From the NCBI GenBank assembly GCA_036396535.1, contig DASWKR010000022.1:1-57736 (forward strand): a stretch of DNA of 57,736 bases, given 5' to 3'. This document shows positions 43,096 to 53,888 of the stretch, one piece after another; the stretch's first letter is position 1; each line of letters starts with the position of its first letter. This DNA is from Acidimicrobiia bacterium (GTDB lineage: Bacteria > Actinomycetota > Acidimicrobiia > Spongiisociales > UBA5794). The notes below the pieces were generated by a model. That model searched no databases, was not told the origin of the DNA, and saw only the letters and a program-made list of their open reading frames with translations. The position numbers were made by a program, and so were the translations under genes.

Positions 43096-43827
43096 ATGGA
43101 TATCGCCGGCCGCAACGCGTTGATAACGGGAGGCGCACACCGAGTCGGCCGGGCCATCACGCTCGAGTTGGCGGCGGCCGGCGCCAACGTCTTCATCCAC
43201 TACAACTCGTCGGCGGCACCCGCCGAGGAGACGGCGGGAGTCGCCCGGGCCCACGGGGTGCGCGCCTTCGTCGGGCCTGCCGACCTCACCGATCCCGCCG
43301 CGGCCGGCTCGCTCGTGCGAGCAGCCAACGAGCAATTCGGGCCGATCTCGGTGCTCGTCAACAGCGCGTCCGGCTTCCCCGAGGACACGCTGGCCGATGT
43401 CACGGTCGACGGCTTCAGGAAGACCCAGGACCTGTCGCTGCTGACGCCGATCTTCCTCACGCAGGCCTTCGCCGCTTCGGTGCCCGCCGACCTCGATGGG
43501 GCGGTCGTCAACGTCACGGACGTGAGAACCGCCACCCCGTACCGGCGGCATTTCAGCTACATCGTCGCCAAGGGTGCGCTCGACTCGTTCACCAGAGCCG
43601 CCGCAGTCGCTCTGGCGCCCCGCATCCGGGTCAACGCGGTGGCCCTCGGCATCATCTTGCCGCCCGCCGGCGAGGACGAGTCGTACGCCGAGAGGCTTGC
43701 CGCACAGATCCCGCTCGCCCGCGTCGGTGGCACGGACCCCGTGGTTGCGGCCGTTCGGCACCTCGTCGAGAACGACTTCGTGACGGGCGAGATCCTGCGC
43801 GTCGACGGGGGCGGCCACCTGGTGTGA
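43096..43827 (+). CDS. Short-chain dehydrogenase, pteridine reductase-like
   Basis: 243 residues. NADP site TGGAHRVGRAI (the Arg is typical of pteridine/dihydromonapterin reductases), NSASGFPEDTLAD, catalytic Tyr-x3-Lys in FSYIVAKGAL (about 156-160), and C-terminal GEILRVDGGGHLV. Substrate not fixed; other SDR roles are possible. Stop overlaps the next gene by 4 nt (GTGA), giving translational coupling to glycerol-3-phosphate dehydrogenase. Confidence 0.85.
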   Translation: MDIAGRNALITGGAHRVGRAITLELAAAGANVFIHYNSSAAPAEETAGVARAHGVRAFVGPADLTDPAAAGSLVRAANEQFGPISVLVNSASGFPEDTLADVTVDGFRKTQDLSLLTPIFLTQAFAASVPADLDGAVVNVTDVRTATPYRRHFSYIVAKGALDSFTRAAAVALAPRIRVNAVALGIILPPAGEDESYAERLAAQIPLARVGGTDPVVAAVRHLVENDFVTGEILRVDGGGHLV

Positions 43828-45533
43828 TCGAGAGACGATCGGCGCGACTCGGGCCCGGAGAGCGAGCCGCCAACCTCGACCGCCTCGACGACGAATCCTT
43901 CGATCTCGTCGTGATCGGCGGCGGCATCACCGGGGCGGGCAGCGCCCTCGATGCCGTCTCGCGAGGCAGATCTGTCGCGCTGCTCGAGCAGAGGGACCTC
44001 GCCGCCGGCACATCGAGCCGGTCGAGCAAGCTCATCCACGGTGGCCTGAGATACCTGGAGCAGCTCGAGCTCGGCCTCGTACGAGAGGCGCTGCGCGAGC
44101 GAGGGCTGTTGCTGACCAAGCTGGCACCGCACCTCGTCCGTCCGGTGTCCTTCGTGTACCCGCTGCGGCACCACATCTGGGAGCGCGCCTACGTCGGCGC
44201 CGGGGTGCTGCTCTACGCCACGCTGGCGCGCTCGTCCGGCAGCACGTTGCCCGGCCACCGCCACCTGACGAAGCGGACGACGCTGGAGCTGTTCCCCGGC
44301 CTGCGTCCAGATGTCTTCGTCGGGGGAATCCGCTACTGGGACGCTCAGGTCGACGACGCCCGCTACGCGCTCGCCGTCGCCCGCACTGCGGCCGCCCTGG
44401 GCGCAGTCGTCCTCACCAGCACGCGGGTCACCGGCTTCGACCGCGTCTCGGGAAGGGTGGCGGCGGTCGACGCAGACTGCCTCGAGACCGGGAGGAGGCT
44501 CCGCGTCGAGGCGCGGGCGGTGGTCAACGCCACCGGCGTGTGGACGGACGAAGTCGAGAGACTCGCCGGCGAGTCCTCGGGCGACGTTGCCGCTTCGAAG
44601 GGGATCCATCTCGTCGTCGCGAGAGATAGGATCGCATCCTCCACGGGGATCATCGTGCGCACGGAGAAGAGCGTCCTCTTCGTGATCCCGTGGGGCGACT
44701 TCTGGCTGATCGGAACCACGGACACGTCGTGGCGCCTCGGACTCGCCCACCCGGCTGCCAGCCGCACCGACATCGAGTACCTGCTGGGTCACGTCAACGA
44801 GCTCCTCGCCGATCCCCTCGACGAGAGCGACGTGGTCGGTGTCTACGCCGGGCTGCGACCGCTGCTGCGCGGCGAGTCCGATTCGACGAGCAAGTTGAGT
44901 CGTGAGCACGCCGTCGTCGAGCAGGTGCCCGGGCTCTTCACCGTTGCGGGTGGCAAGTACACGACGTACCGCGTGATGGCTCGCGACGCAGTCGACGCGG
45001 CGCTCGGGCCCGGAGCGCCCGCTTCGCGGACGGCGGACATCCCCATCCATGGCGCGGCCGGCTACCACGAGGCATGGACCGCCCGGCACGCAGCGGCCGA
45101 GGCGGCAGGTATCGATCCTCACTGGGTCGAGCACCTGCTCAGCCGCCACGGCTCCGAGACGTCGGAGATCATGGAGGCGATCGCCGATCGGCGCCAGCTC
45201 GGAGCGCCGGTCCCAGGGGCCCCCGGCTACCTGACAGCCGAGATTCGGCACGCGGTGACCCATGAGGCGGCCTTGCACCTCGACGACGTGCTCACCAGGA
45301 GGACGAGGATCTCGATCGAGACCCCGGATCGGGGGGTGGCCGCCGCCCCTGCGGTCACCGAGCTGATGGCCGAGGTGCTCGGATGGGACGAGGCGACCAA
45401 GGCTCGTGAGCTGGAGCACTACCTGGCGAGGGTCGAGGCCGAGCTCGAATCGCAGACGATGCCCGACGACCACACCGCCGACGCGGCCCGCCTGGGCGCA
45501 CCAGACGTGAGGACCGGACGCGGCGACCTCTGA
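43824..45533 (+). CDS. glpD: FAD-dependent glycerol-3-phosphate dehydrogenase
   Basis: 569 residues from GTG 43824. Oxidises glycerol 3-phosphate to DHAP with electrons passed to quinone. FAD site VIGGGITGAGSALDAVSRG, SSRSSKLIHGGLRYLE, PWGDFWLIGTTDTSW, and GGKYTTYRVMARDAVDAAL; the C-terminal 140 residues form the usual DAO_C cap. Longer frame upstream belongs to the SDR gene region. Confidence 0.95.
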   Translation: MIERRSARLGPGERAANLDRLDDESFDLVVIGGGITGAGSALDAVSRGRSVALLEQRDLAAGTSSRSSKLIHGGLRYLEQLELGLVREALRERGLLLTKLAPHLVRPVSFVYPLRHHIWERAYVGAGVLLYATLARSSGSTLPGHRHLTKRTTLELFPGLRPDVFVGGIRYWDAQVDDARYALAVARTAAALGAVVLTSTRVTGFDRVSGRVAAVDADCLETGRRLRVEARAVVNATGVWTDEVERLAGESSGDVAASKGIHLVVARDRIASSTGIIVRTEKSVLFVIPWGDFWLIGTTDTSWRLGLAHPAASRTDIEYLLGHVNELLADPLDESDVVGVYAGLRPLLRGESDSTSKLSREHAVVEQVPGLFTVAGGKYTTYRVMARDAVDAALGPGAPASRTADIPIHGAAGYHEAWTARHAAAEAAGIDPHWVEHLLSRHGSETSEIMEAIADRRQLGAPVPGAPGYLTAEIRHAVTHEAALHLDDVLTRRTRISIETPDRGVAAAPAVTELMAEVLGWDEATKARELEHYLARVEAELESQTMPDDHTADAARLGAPDVRTGRGDL

Positions 45534-45563
45534 CGCCGCGCCGCCGATACCGGCCCGGGCCTG

Positions 45564-47018
45564 TCACGCCCAGCCTCGGTGGTGCTCGTGAAAGCGGCGG
45601 AACTCGGTTGCGTTCGTCGGCCCGAGGGTGTTGTTCCCGTCCGGGAACGTGAGCCGGATCTCACGGAGCTCCTCACGAGTGAAGTCCCAACGGACCTTCA
45701 CCGGGTCGACCCCGTAGAGCTCGGCGGCATTGAGCCCGAAGATCCGGCGCTTGGTGCGCCCCCCGAGCACCGGGTAGCCGAAGCGCTCCCGATACGACTC
45801 GGTGATCGTGAAAGCTCGCATGGCCTCGATCTGATCCTGGGGCGACCCGTAGAAGATCGAGTCCGTGCCCCACAGGATGCGGTTCTCGCCGAGTGTGTCG
45901 AGCAGCTTGCCGAGCACGTGTGCCGCTTGCGTCGGGGTGCGCATCAGGTACCACCACGTCGATCCGAGCTCGCCGTACACGTTGCCAGCGTGACCGATCC
46001 CGTGCTCTCGGAGGGTGGCGATGAAGCGGTTGACGCCGTTCGACTCATCGCTGTACGGACCCTCCACGTGGTCGACCTCGAATCCGCAGTGATACACGAC
46101 GAAGTTCATCTCCGGGTATGCCTTGGCTGCGGGCCCGATGTCGACGGGAGATCCGAATCGACTGCCGCCGGACAACCCCTTGTGGACGCAGATGATGTTC
46201 ACCCCGAGGTCGAGCGACTTCTCGATGAACCGCCGGCCGACGTGTGGGACGCCTTCTTCGTGGTCGTCGAGCCAGTACCTGTTTCCCGTGACGGGGTCTC
46301 CGAAGTGGGTGAACGTCTTCCAGCCGGCGATCGGGTAGCGCGCCACCGTGCGCTCCATCTCCTCGAGAGTGGCCTCGATCGAGCCGACCTGAGGCAACAC
46401 CTGGGCGTGCAGCTTGATCCGGTCGTCCCTCGTCAGGCCCACCGAGACTCGCCTCGTCTCGTCCATCACCTCGATCGGGAGAGGGCTTCCCTCTGGATGG
46501 ATCGGCAATGCAGAGACGACGGCCATCGACGTGTCCGACCGAAGGAACATCTCCTCCATGAAGTGCGTCATCGAGAAGCACGAGCGAGGGTCGTCGTCCC
46601 CGCAGTTCATCTGCGGGAACTGGTCGCCCCAGAATCGCCTGCCCCTGGTTGCCGGGTTGAGCTCGTACTCGAGGAGATGCCCCTGGACGTCCATGATGAA
46701 CTCGTCGCCCGTCAGCCGCTCCTCGGCGGCCAGCGGCTCCCAGAGCGCGTCGGCGGGGATGGCGTACCTGCCGCCCGGGTCCGCATGCGCCGAGGCGGTC
46801 ATCCTGTCGAGGAAGAAGAGCGTGATGGCAGACGCCGTCGCCGACTTGAGGAACTCACGTCGATCCATGCCGAGCTTGCGGGCGGCTCGATCACACTGCT
46901 CTCGGGCGAGCCGGAGCGCCTCGGTGACGGTCGGAGCGAGCGGCTGAGGCAGGAACTCCCCGTTCGATACGGGCCCGAGCTTGATCGGCAGCCCCGGCTC
47001 GTCGTCTCGCCATGACAT
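45564..47018 (-). CDS. Amidohydrolase (metal-dependent, Tat-exported)
   Basis: 484 residues. The Tat-type signal is internal: about 50 polar residues precede MDRREFLKSATASAITLFFL (Arg-Arg motif near residue 52) and an AxA site after SAHA. The mature part matches amidohydrolase_2: FIMDVQGHLLEY (DxH-like), HPEGSPLPIEVMDETR, VICVHKG-type strand, NFVVYHCGFEVDHVEG, and RILWGTDSIFYGSP with the catalytic Asp. It may be a decarboxylase/hydrolase; substrate unknown. GAGAGGGG precedes the ATG. Confidence 0.85.
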   Translation of the reverse strand: MSWRDDEPGLPIKLGPVSNGEFLPQPLAPTVTEALRLAREQCDRAARKLGMDRREFLKSATASAITLFFLDRMTASAHADPGGRYAIPADALWEPLAAEERLTGDEFIMDVQGHLLEYELNPATRGRRFWGDQFPQMNCGDDDPRSCFSMTHFMEEMFLRSDTSMAVVSALPIHPEGSPLPIEVMDETRRVSVGLTRDDRIKLHAQVLPQVGSIEATLEEMERTVARYPIAGWKTFTHFGDPVTGNRYWLDDHEEGVPHVGRRFIEKSLDLGVNIICVHKGLSGGSRFGSPVDIGPAAKAYPEMNFVVYHCGFEVDHVEGPYSDESNGVNRFIATLREHGIGHAGNVYGELGSTWWYLMRTPTQAAHVLGKLLDTLGENRILWGTDSIFYGSPQDQIEAMRAFTITESYRERFGYPVLGGRTKRRIFGLNAAELYGVDPVKVRWDFTREELREIRLTFPDGNNTLGPTNATEFRRFHEHHRGWA

Positions 47019-47126
47019 CCACGAACCCCTCTCGAGGATCCTTCAGAATGTAGCGGGACCTCCGGGGACGAGACGCCGACATGCCTCGACCGCTCGAGCG
47101 ACCGGCGCCGCATCGTGGGGACGGGC

Positions 47127-49082
<1,956 letters not shown>

Positions 49083-49200
49083 GTGAGGCTCCTTCTCCGT
49101 ATTCGTCGCCGACATCGTACCGGTGGCCTCGGCGACGGTTCCGTGGCCTGTCATCCGGATGGGATCACCGGCGGCGCCCGGCGCCCACACGGGACGCAGG

Positions 49201-49941
49201 TCACGTCGAAGGTCGGATGTGCTGGGAGACGAGCAGGTGGATCAGATCGCGTTCTCGGTCGAGTGTCGCCACGTGACGGCTCCCGCGCAGCCAGCGGAGC
49301 TTCTTGTCACGGGATCCGAGCCGGTCGTAGATGACCTGGGCGCTGGCGGGCCTCACGGTCTGGTCGGCCTTCGACTGGATCACGAGGGCAGGGGCCGTGA
49401 CCCTCGGAAGGGCGCGGTTGGCGGCCCTGATGAGGTCGGTCAACTCGGCCACGGTTCCGATCGGCACGTCGCGGTACTGGCGAGCGAACTGCGCGGTCTC
49501 CTCGGGGTAGGGGTCCGGATCGGGTGCCACCCTGATCCGGGCCGACCCTCGGTACATGCCGGCGAAGCGGGCGGAACGCGAGAAGACCTTCTGGGGCGTG
49601 TTGATCGTCGTGATCGTCGCCACGTCGTCGACTGCCGCGATCAGGATGGCGATGAGCCCACCCATGGAGAGCCCGACCAGGTGCCTGCGATCGCCGGGTG
49701 CTGTTGCGGTGGCTTGAAGAGCGCTGGCGACCCAGTCCCGCCACCCGGTGCGCGCCATGTGTGCTTCGGACGTGCCGTGTCCCGCGAGCAGCGGCGCGAT
49801 CGAAGAGATCCCGCCGGCCGCCAGTGCCTGGCCGAGGGGCCACAGATGGGCAGGCGAGCCCGTCCATCCATGGAGGAGGACGGCGGTGTCGCCTCCCGAA
49901 GCCTCGATCATGAAGCCGGTCTCCGGAGCGACCTGAGTCAT
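49201..49941 (-). CDS. Alpha/beta hydrolase, carboxylesterase-like
   Basis: 246 residues from ATG 49941, with TAGATT (49949-49954, minus) 7 nt before. Oxyanion region LLHGWTGSPAHLWPLGQALA, nucleophile GLSMGG (Ser about 93), acid Asp in SKADQTVRPA, His in RGSRHVATLD. Resembles Est30/monoacylglycerol-lipase carboxylesterases. The substrate is a short or medium-chain ester by family. Confidence 0.88.
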   Translation of the reverse strand: MTQVAPETGFMIEASGGDTAVLLHGWTGSPAHLWPLGQALAAGGISSIAPLLAGHGTSEAHMARTGWRDWVASALQATATAPGDRRHLVGLSMGGLIAILIAAVDDVATITTINTPQKVFSRSARFAGMYRGSARIRVAPDPDPYPEETAQFARQYRDVPIGTVAELTDLIRAANRALPRVTAPALVIQSKADQTVRPASAQVIYDRLGSRDKKLRWLRGSRHVATLDRERDLIHLLVSQHIRPST

Positions 49942-49948
49942 CCGCTGG

Positions 49949-49954
49949 AATCTA
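49949..49954 (-). promoter_or_regulatory. -10 element of alpha/beta hydrolase
   Basis: TAGATT on the minus strand, 7 nt before the ATG at 49941. Confidence 0.45.
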
Positions 49955-50015
49955 GGTGGCAACCGCCGCAGGGCGGCGCAATCACCGCGGGGCGGCGGCA
50001 CGGCGTGTGGTGCGC

Positions 50016-51365
50016 TCAGCGGCCGGCGGCCATCTCTTCCGCCTGGAGCGTCGATGGGCGAAAGGCCGGGATCTCGATCCTGAATCGGCTCCACCCGGCG
50101 GCGTAGTCGTAGGTGAGCTCGCCGCCCATCAACTCGGTGAGCTGGCGCGACACCGCCAGGCCGACGCCGACGGACGCCACGTTGCCGGCACGCGAGTGCG
50201 CCCGCTGGTACAGCTCGAAGATGGACTCCCGGTGGTGGATGGGCACGCCGCTCCCGTCGTCGAGGACGGTGAGCGCAACCTGCGAGCCTGCCTGCTCGGC
50301 CTCGACGACGATGTGGTCGCCGCCGTAACGAATCGCGTTCGTGAGGAGGTTGCGCACGACCTGCTTGAGACGGAGCGGATCGGCCCATGCGGTCTGGTCG
50401 ACGCGACTGGCGTCGATGTGCTTCGCCGTGCTCGATCGGGTGGCTGCCTCGACGGCGCCCATGACGAGGGGCCGCAGCTCGACGAGTCGCGGCGCGATCG
50501 ACACGAGGCCGATCTCCGCCCGCGCCGCCACCAGGAGGTCCTCCACGAGGTCGGCGAGCTCGCCGCTCTCCTGCGCGATGAACTGCACCAGCTCGAGCTT
50601 GACCGTCGAATCGAGCAAGCTCCACTGGTCGAGAAGCGTCTCGGACGACCCGTACACGGACGTGAGCGGCGTGCGCAATTCGTGGCTCACCGTCGCCAGG
50701 AAGTCGTCCTTCGAGCGGATGAGAGCCTGCATTCTCTCCATCGCCTCTTTGCGTTCGGTGATGTCGACCATCTGGACGACGACCTTCTTGAGATCGAGCG
50801 CACCGCCAACCCGCGGGGCGCTCCAGTGCAGGATGGCGTCCACCCGCTCGCCGTTGGCTCTCTGGCCGGTGATCTCGTAGGCGATCCGTGACACGTCGTC
50901 CCAGATGGCAAGGAACTGAGCTTGGTACGAGTGGCGCGAGTCCTCGTTGAAGGACTCGACGTCGAAGCGACCGAGCACGTCGCCTCTCGAGTTGACTCCG
51001 AGCATCGTGAGGGCGGCCGTGTTGGCGTTCGTGACCTCGATGAGTGAGGCGCCGTGGAGCAGCTCGTGGGGGTTGGCCTCGAAGTACCCGGAGAGGTCGG
51101 CGACCCCGGCGCGCTCGAGCTGATCGAGCCAGGCGCCGACTGCGGTGAAGTTCTCCTCCCAGCTCGGGATCGGCGACTCCTCGAAGAGGTGGGAGTAGTG
51201 GTGCTCGGTCCTGTCAGCCTTCTCTCGCCACTTGGCTTCCTCACAACGGGCGTCGAGCGCGCTCGAGACGCGGTCGAGGAGGCGCCTCCATCCTCCGCTG
51301 GTCGCAGGGCGTTCGTTCCTGTCGAGAGCGAGGTCGTGCAAGATGTCTGCTAGGGCTTGGTTCAC
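50016..51365 (-). CDS. Soluble PAS sensor histidine kinase
   Basis: About 449 residues from GTG 51365; an alternative ATG at 51452 adds 29 basic residues without a good site. No membrane helices. A PAS region (about 90-225; NANTAALTMLGVNSRGDVLG, VVVQMVDITERKEA), then HisKA with LATVSHELRTPLTSVYGSSE (His about 240), and HATPase_c with NLLTNAIRYGGDH, DDGSGVPIHH and VGVGLAVSRQL. Signal likely cytoplasmic. No response regulator adjoins it. Its sequence around His is similar to the kinase at 12353. Confidence 0.88.
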   Translation of the reverse strand: MNQALADILHDLALDRNERPATSGGWRRLLDRVSSALDARCEEAKWREKADRTEHHYSHLFEESPIPSWEENFTAVGAWLDQLERAGVADLSGYFEANPHELLHGASLIEVTNANTAALTMLGVNSRGDVLGRFDVESFNEDSRHSYQAQFLAIWDDVSRIAYEITGQRANGERVDAILHWSAPRVGGALDLKKVVVQMVDITERKEAMERMQALIRSKDDFLATVSHELRTPLTSVYGSSETLLDQWSLLDSTVKLELVQFIAQESGELADLVEDLLVAARAEIGLVSIAPRLVELRPLVMGAVEAATRSSTAKHIDASRVDQTAWADPLRLKQVVRNLLTNAIRYGGDHIVVEAEQAGSQVALTVLDDGSGVPIHHRESIFELYQRAHSRAGNVASVGVGLAVSRQLTELMGGELTYDYAAGWSRFRIEIPAFRPSTLQAEEMAAGR

Positions 51366-51483
51366 GGGCGGTGGGCCTTCGGATCGGCAGTGTCGCGGCG
51401 AGGCGCGCCTTCTCCAGCTCCATCGGCACGTCGCCAGGATTTGTTGAGCCACCGCCTCGCGAGGGTCCGGGCAGACCTCCCGG

Positions 51484-51948
51484 TCACCCCGCCCCCGAAG
51501 CCGTGGCCCTGAAGGACAGGATCATCTCCCTGAAGACCTGGTCGACCAGCTTGCGCGCAGGATTGTCGGGCTGCTCGGCGACCATCACCCAGCGCGTCCC
51601 GGCGACAACGACGGCCACGAGTCGCTCGAACCGTGTGATCCGGCGAATCTCGTCATGCCACGTCGCATAGCGGGCGAACGCTTCGCCGCTGTCGAACGAG
51701 ACGGCGTCGTCCCGCAGGATCGTGAAGCCGGCACGGAGCTCCAGCTGCTTGGCGGTGATGGCTCGCAGCCATGGGCCGGCCGGAAGGGTCGCCTGCTGCG
51801 CCACGACGGCGAACGTGGCGTCCGCGCCGGCGCTGCCTGGCCCGACGAAGACGGTGGTGCGAGGCTCGATGTTCGACGTCCTCCAGTCTCGGGGAACCGA
51901 GATCGAATATCCGACTCCGCGGATCCGCGTCATCGCCACCTGCGTCAT
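51484..51948 (-). CDS. Conserved hypothetical protein, DUF1795/PsbP-like pattern
   Basis: 154 residues. Starts MTQVAMTRIRGVGYSISVPRDW; the pattern GYSISVPRDWR, a middle Trp (GPWLRAITAKQLELRAGF), and VMVAEQPDNPARKLVDQVFREMILSF at the end is like DUF1795/lipoprotein LpqN-type folds, but I do not assign a function. No signal peptide. Divergent from the TolB-like lipoprotein across a short AT-richer spacer (51953-52043). Confidence 0.65.
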   Translation of the reverse strand: MTQVAMTRIRGVGYSISVPRDWRTSNIEPRTTVFVGPGSAGADATFAVVAQQATLPAGPWLRAITAKQLELRAGFTILRDDAVSFDSGEAFARYATWHDEIRRITRFERLVAVVVAGTRWVMVAEQPDNPARKLVDQVFREMILSFRATASGAG

Positions 51949-52043
51949 CGAGCCTGCCTCTGCGAGAACGTGGCGACAACATACTGCAATACATCGTCAA
52001 ACAACAATGAACGCGCAAACCCACCGACCGGGAGGCGAAGCGG

Positions 52044-52049
52044 TACGCT
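52044..52049 (+). promoter_or_regulatory. -10 element of TolB-like lipoprotein
   Basis: TACGCT; 7 nt before ATG 52057, only one nt before ATG 52051, so a leaderless start would use 52057. Confidence 0.45.
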
Positions 52050-52050
52050 G

Positions 52051-53283
52051 ATGGCGATGGCTTCCTGGCGTCCGGCAGCGGCTCTCGTCACGTTCGTGGT
52101 GCTCTCGGTGGCGTGCACGCGGTCCGCCACCGAGACGACGTCGACCGTGGACACGACCCCGCAGCAGACGTCGACCGCGGGGCCTGCGGCCGTCGATCGG
52201 ATCCTTGTGATCGACGAGGGAGCCGTCGTCACGATGGACCGTGACGGCGCAAGCCGCCGCACCATCGCCGACGCCGGTGACGTCATCCCGTTCCAGCCGA
52301 CATGGGCGCCCGACGGCGTGCGGGTGGCATACAGCGAGGTGTCGTTGGACGGCCCCGCCGTCGTCATGACGTCGGACGACGGCGAGGAGCCACAACGCTT
52401 CGCGACGGACTCGAACGTGTTCTACATGTACTGGTCACCCGACGGCTCACGGCTCACGTCTCTCCGTGAATCCGCAGCCGGCGGACTGCAGCTCGACATA
52501 CTCGACGTCGAGGCGAACGATGTGCGCACGATCGACGGCGGGCAGCCGCTCTACTACTCCTGGAGTCCCGACTCGGATCGGTTGGCGACGCACATTGGCG
52601 TCGACAGGCTCGAGCTGCTCGATCCCGCCGGGGGGTCGGTCGAGCTCGGATCCCGTCCGGGCGCCTTCCCCTCCCCCCAGTGGACGCCGCTCGGCATCTT
52701 CCACCTCAGCGTGCTTGCCGTGAACCAGGCGCTCACGCTCACCGACCCGGACGGCGAACCGCGCATTCTCGCCACCGTTCCGGGGCCATCGATATTCACG
52801 GCGGCCAGGTCGGGTGCCAGGGTCGCCGTCCAGAGCCTCGTAGACGAGGGGGCGGGCATCGACGCCGCCTACCTACAAGACGCGCCCCTACTGGCTGCCG
52901 GCCGTCTCGTCGTGATCGACGTTGCGACCGGCGAGCACGTCGAGGCAGGCGCGAACCCGGTGGCGGCGTTCTTCTGGAGCCCCGGTGGCGACAGGCTGCT
53001 CTCCCTGACCGGGGACGGTCGGAGCATCCACTGGGAGGTCTGGGACGACGGGGGCTCGACCGCCTTTCCGGACATCGTGCCCTCCCCAACCTTCATCCGC
53101 GACTACCTGGCCTTTTTCGACCAGTACGCCCAGAGCTCATCGCTGTGGGCGCCGGACGGTTCGGCGTTCGTGTTCCCGGGGAGCGTTGACGGAGTCGACG
53201 GGATCTGGCGCCAGGATGCCCGACCCGACGCCGAGCCGGTGAGGATCTCGAGCGGAACCTGGGCCGTCTGGTCCCCTGTCTGA
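52051..53283 (+). CDS. TolB-like beta-propeller lipoprotein
   Basis: 410 residues from ATG 52051 (408 if the ATG at 52057 is used, favoured by a TANNNT spacing of 7 nt). Lipobox VLSVAC (about residue 22), Thr-rich linker, then repeated WD40/TolB-like strands: PTWAPDGVRVAYSE, YWSPDGSRLTSLRE, YSWSPDSDRLATH, FWSPGGDRLLSL, LWAPDGSAFVF. Exported scaffold or sugar/peptidoglycan-binding protein; partner unknown. Ends just before the tRNA cluster. Confidence 0.82.
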   Translation: MAMASWRPAAALVTFVVLSVACTRSATETTSTVDTTPQQTSTAGPAAVDRILVIDEGAVVTMDRDGASRRTIADAGDVIPFQPTWAPDGVRVAYSEVSLDGPAVVMTSDDGEEPQRFATDSNVFYMYWSPDGSRLTSLRESAAGGLQLDILDVEANDVRTIDGGQPLYYSWSPDSDRLATHIGVDRLELLDPAGGSVELGSRPGAFPSPQWTPLGIFHLSVLAVNQALTLTDPDGEPRILATVPGPSIFTAARSGARVAVQSLVDEGAGIDAAYLQDAPLLAAGRLVVIDVATGEHVEAGANPVAAFFWSPGGDRLLSLTGDGRSIHWEVWDDGGSTAFPDIVPSPTFIRDYLAFFDQYAQSSSLWAPDGSAFVFPGSVDGVDGIWRQDARPDAEPVRISSGTWAVWSPV

Positions 53284-53287
53284 CCTC

Positions 53288-53293
53288 TATACT
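53288..53293 (+). promoter_or_regulatory. -10 element of tRNA-Glu/Asp/Phe cluster
   Basis: TATACT about 57 nt before tRNA-Glu; no clear -35. Confidence 0.45.
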
Positions 53294-53349
53294 CGCGGTC
53301 GCCCAGGAGTGGTGCGCCAGGCGAGGATGTAACATCCGGGCCGTTTTGA

Positions 53350-53422
53350 GCCCCCATCGTCTAGCGGTCCAGGACTCCGCCCTTTCAAGGCGGCAACGGG
53401 GATTCGAATTCCCCTGGGGGCA
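53350..53422 (+). tRNA. tRNA-Glu (TTC)
   Basis: Acceptor GCCCCCA/TGGGGGC, anticodon stem CCGCC/GGCGG with loop CTTTCAA (anticodon TTC), T arm ending TTCGAAT, discriminator A. CCA is not encoded. Confidence 0.95.
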
Positions 53423-53427
53423 CACGC

Positions 53428-53505
53428 GGGGGCGTGGTGAAGTCTGGAGTTCACGCCGGCCTGTCAAGCCGGAGGTCGCGGGTTCAAATCCCGTCGCTCC
53501 CGCCA
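53428..53505 (+). tRNA. tRNA-Asp (GTC)
   Basis: Acceptor GGGGGCG/CGCTCCC (one G-T pair), D arm GTGA/TCAC, anticodon stem CCGGC/GCCGG with loop CTGTCAA (anticodon GTC), T loop TTCAAAT, discriminator G and encoded CCA. Five nt after tRNA-Glu. Confidence 0.95.
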
Positions 53506-53580
53506 TGTGCTGTGGTTGCGACCGCCGTACGCGACGGTCGAGGCACGGCGCAGATCGCTGCCCGGGCTCGCTCGGGCCCT

Positions 53581-53656
53581 GGTCAGGTAGCTCAGTTGGT
53601 AGAGCGCCGGTCTGAAAAACCGGAGGTCGACGGATCGACGCCGTCCCTGACCACCA
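53581..53656 (+). tRNA. tRNA-Phe (GAA), integration target
   Basis: Acceptor GGTCAGG/CCTGACC, D arm GCTC/GAGC, anticodon stem CCGGT/ACCGG with loop CTGAAAA (anticodon GAA), T stem GACGG/CCGTC with loop ATCGACG, discriminator A and encoded CCA. The T loop begins with A rather than the near-universal T54. Its last 51 nt recur twice downstream, marking it as the attachment gene. Confidence 0.93.
53606..53656 (+). repeat. att copy 1 (inside tRNA-Phe)
   Basis: 3' part of tRNA-Phe from the anticodon stem to CCA; the 51-bp reference for the two downstream copies. The following non-coding 53657-53888 includes CTAGCTGCGT and CAGTTGGGTT, which reappear after copy 3. Confidence 0.85.
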
Positions 53657-53888
53657 TCCATCTAGCTGCGTAAACGCCCAATTCGCCCTTATCAGTTGGG
53701 TTTCTGGGGCGTCCTCCACTCCTTCCGGTTTCGCAACTTTTCGCGACCTTTCTGGGCGTTTTGCGGAGCCTCGCGGACTCTGCATTGGGTCGGAACCGCA
53801 ATGAATGGCCTATGGCCTTCGAGTGTTGATCACTTTGAGTGGTGGCCTGGCAACGAAAAGGCACCCTGGAAGTGCCGATATGTGCGCC

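Noticed and set aside
43557-45473. 638-codon minus-strand ORF
   Set aside because: Antisense shadow of glpD and the SDR gene; His/Asp/Arg-rich pattern typical of reverse frames in GC-rich genes.
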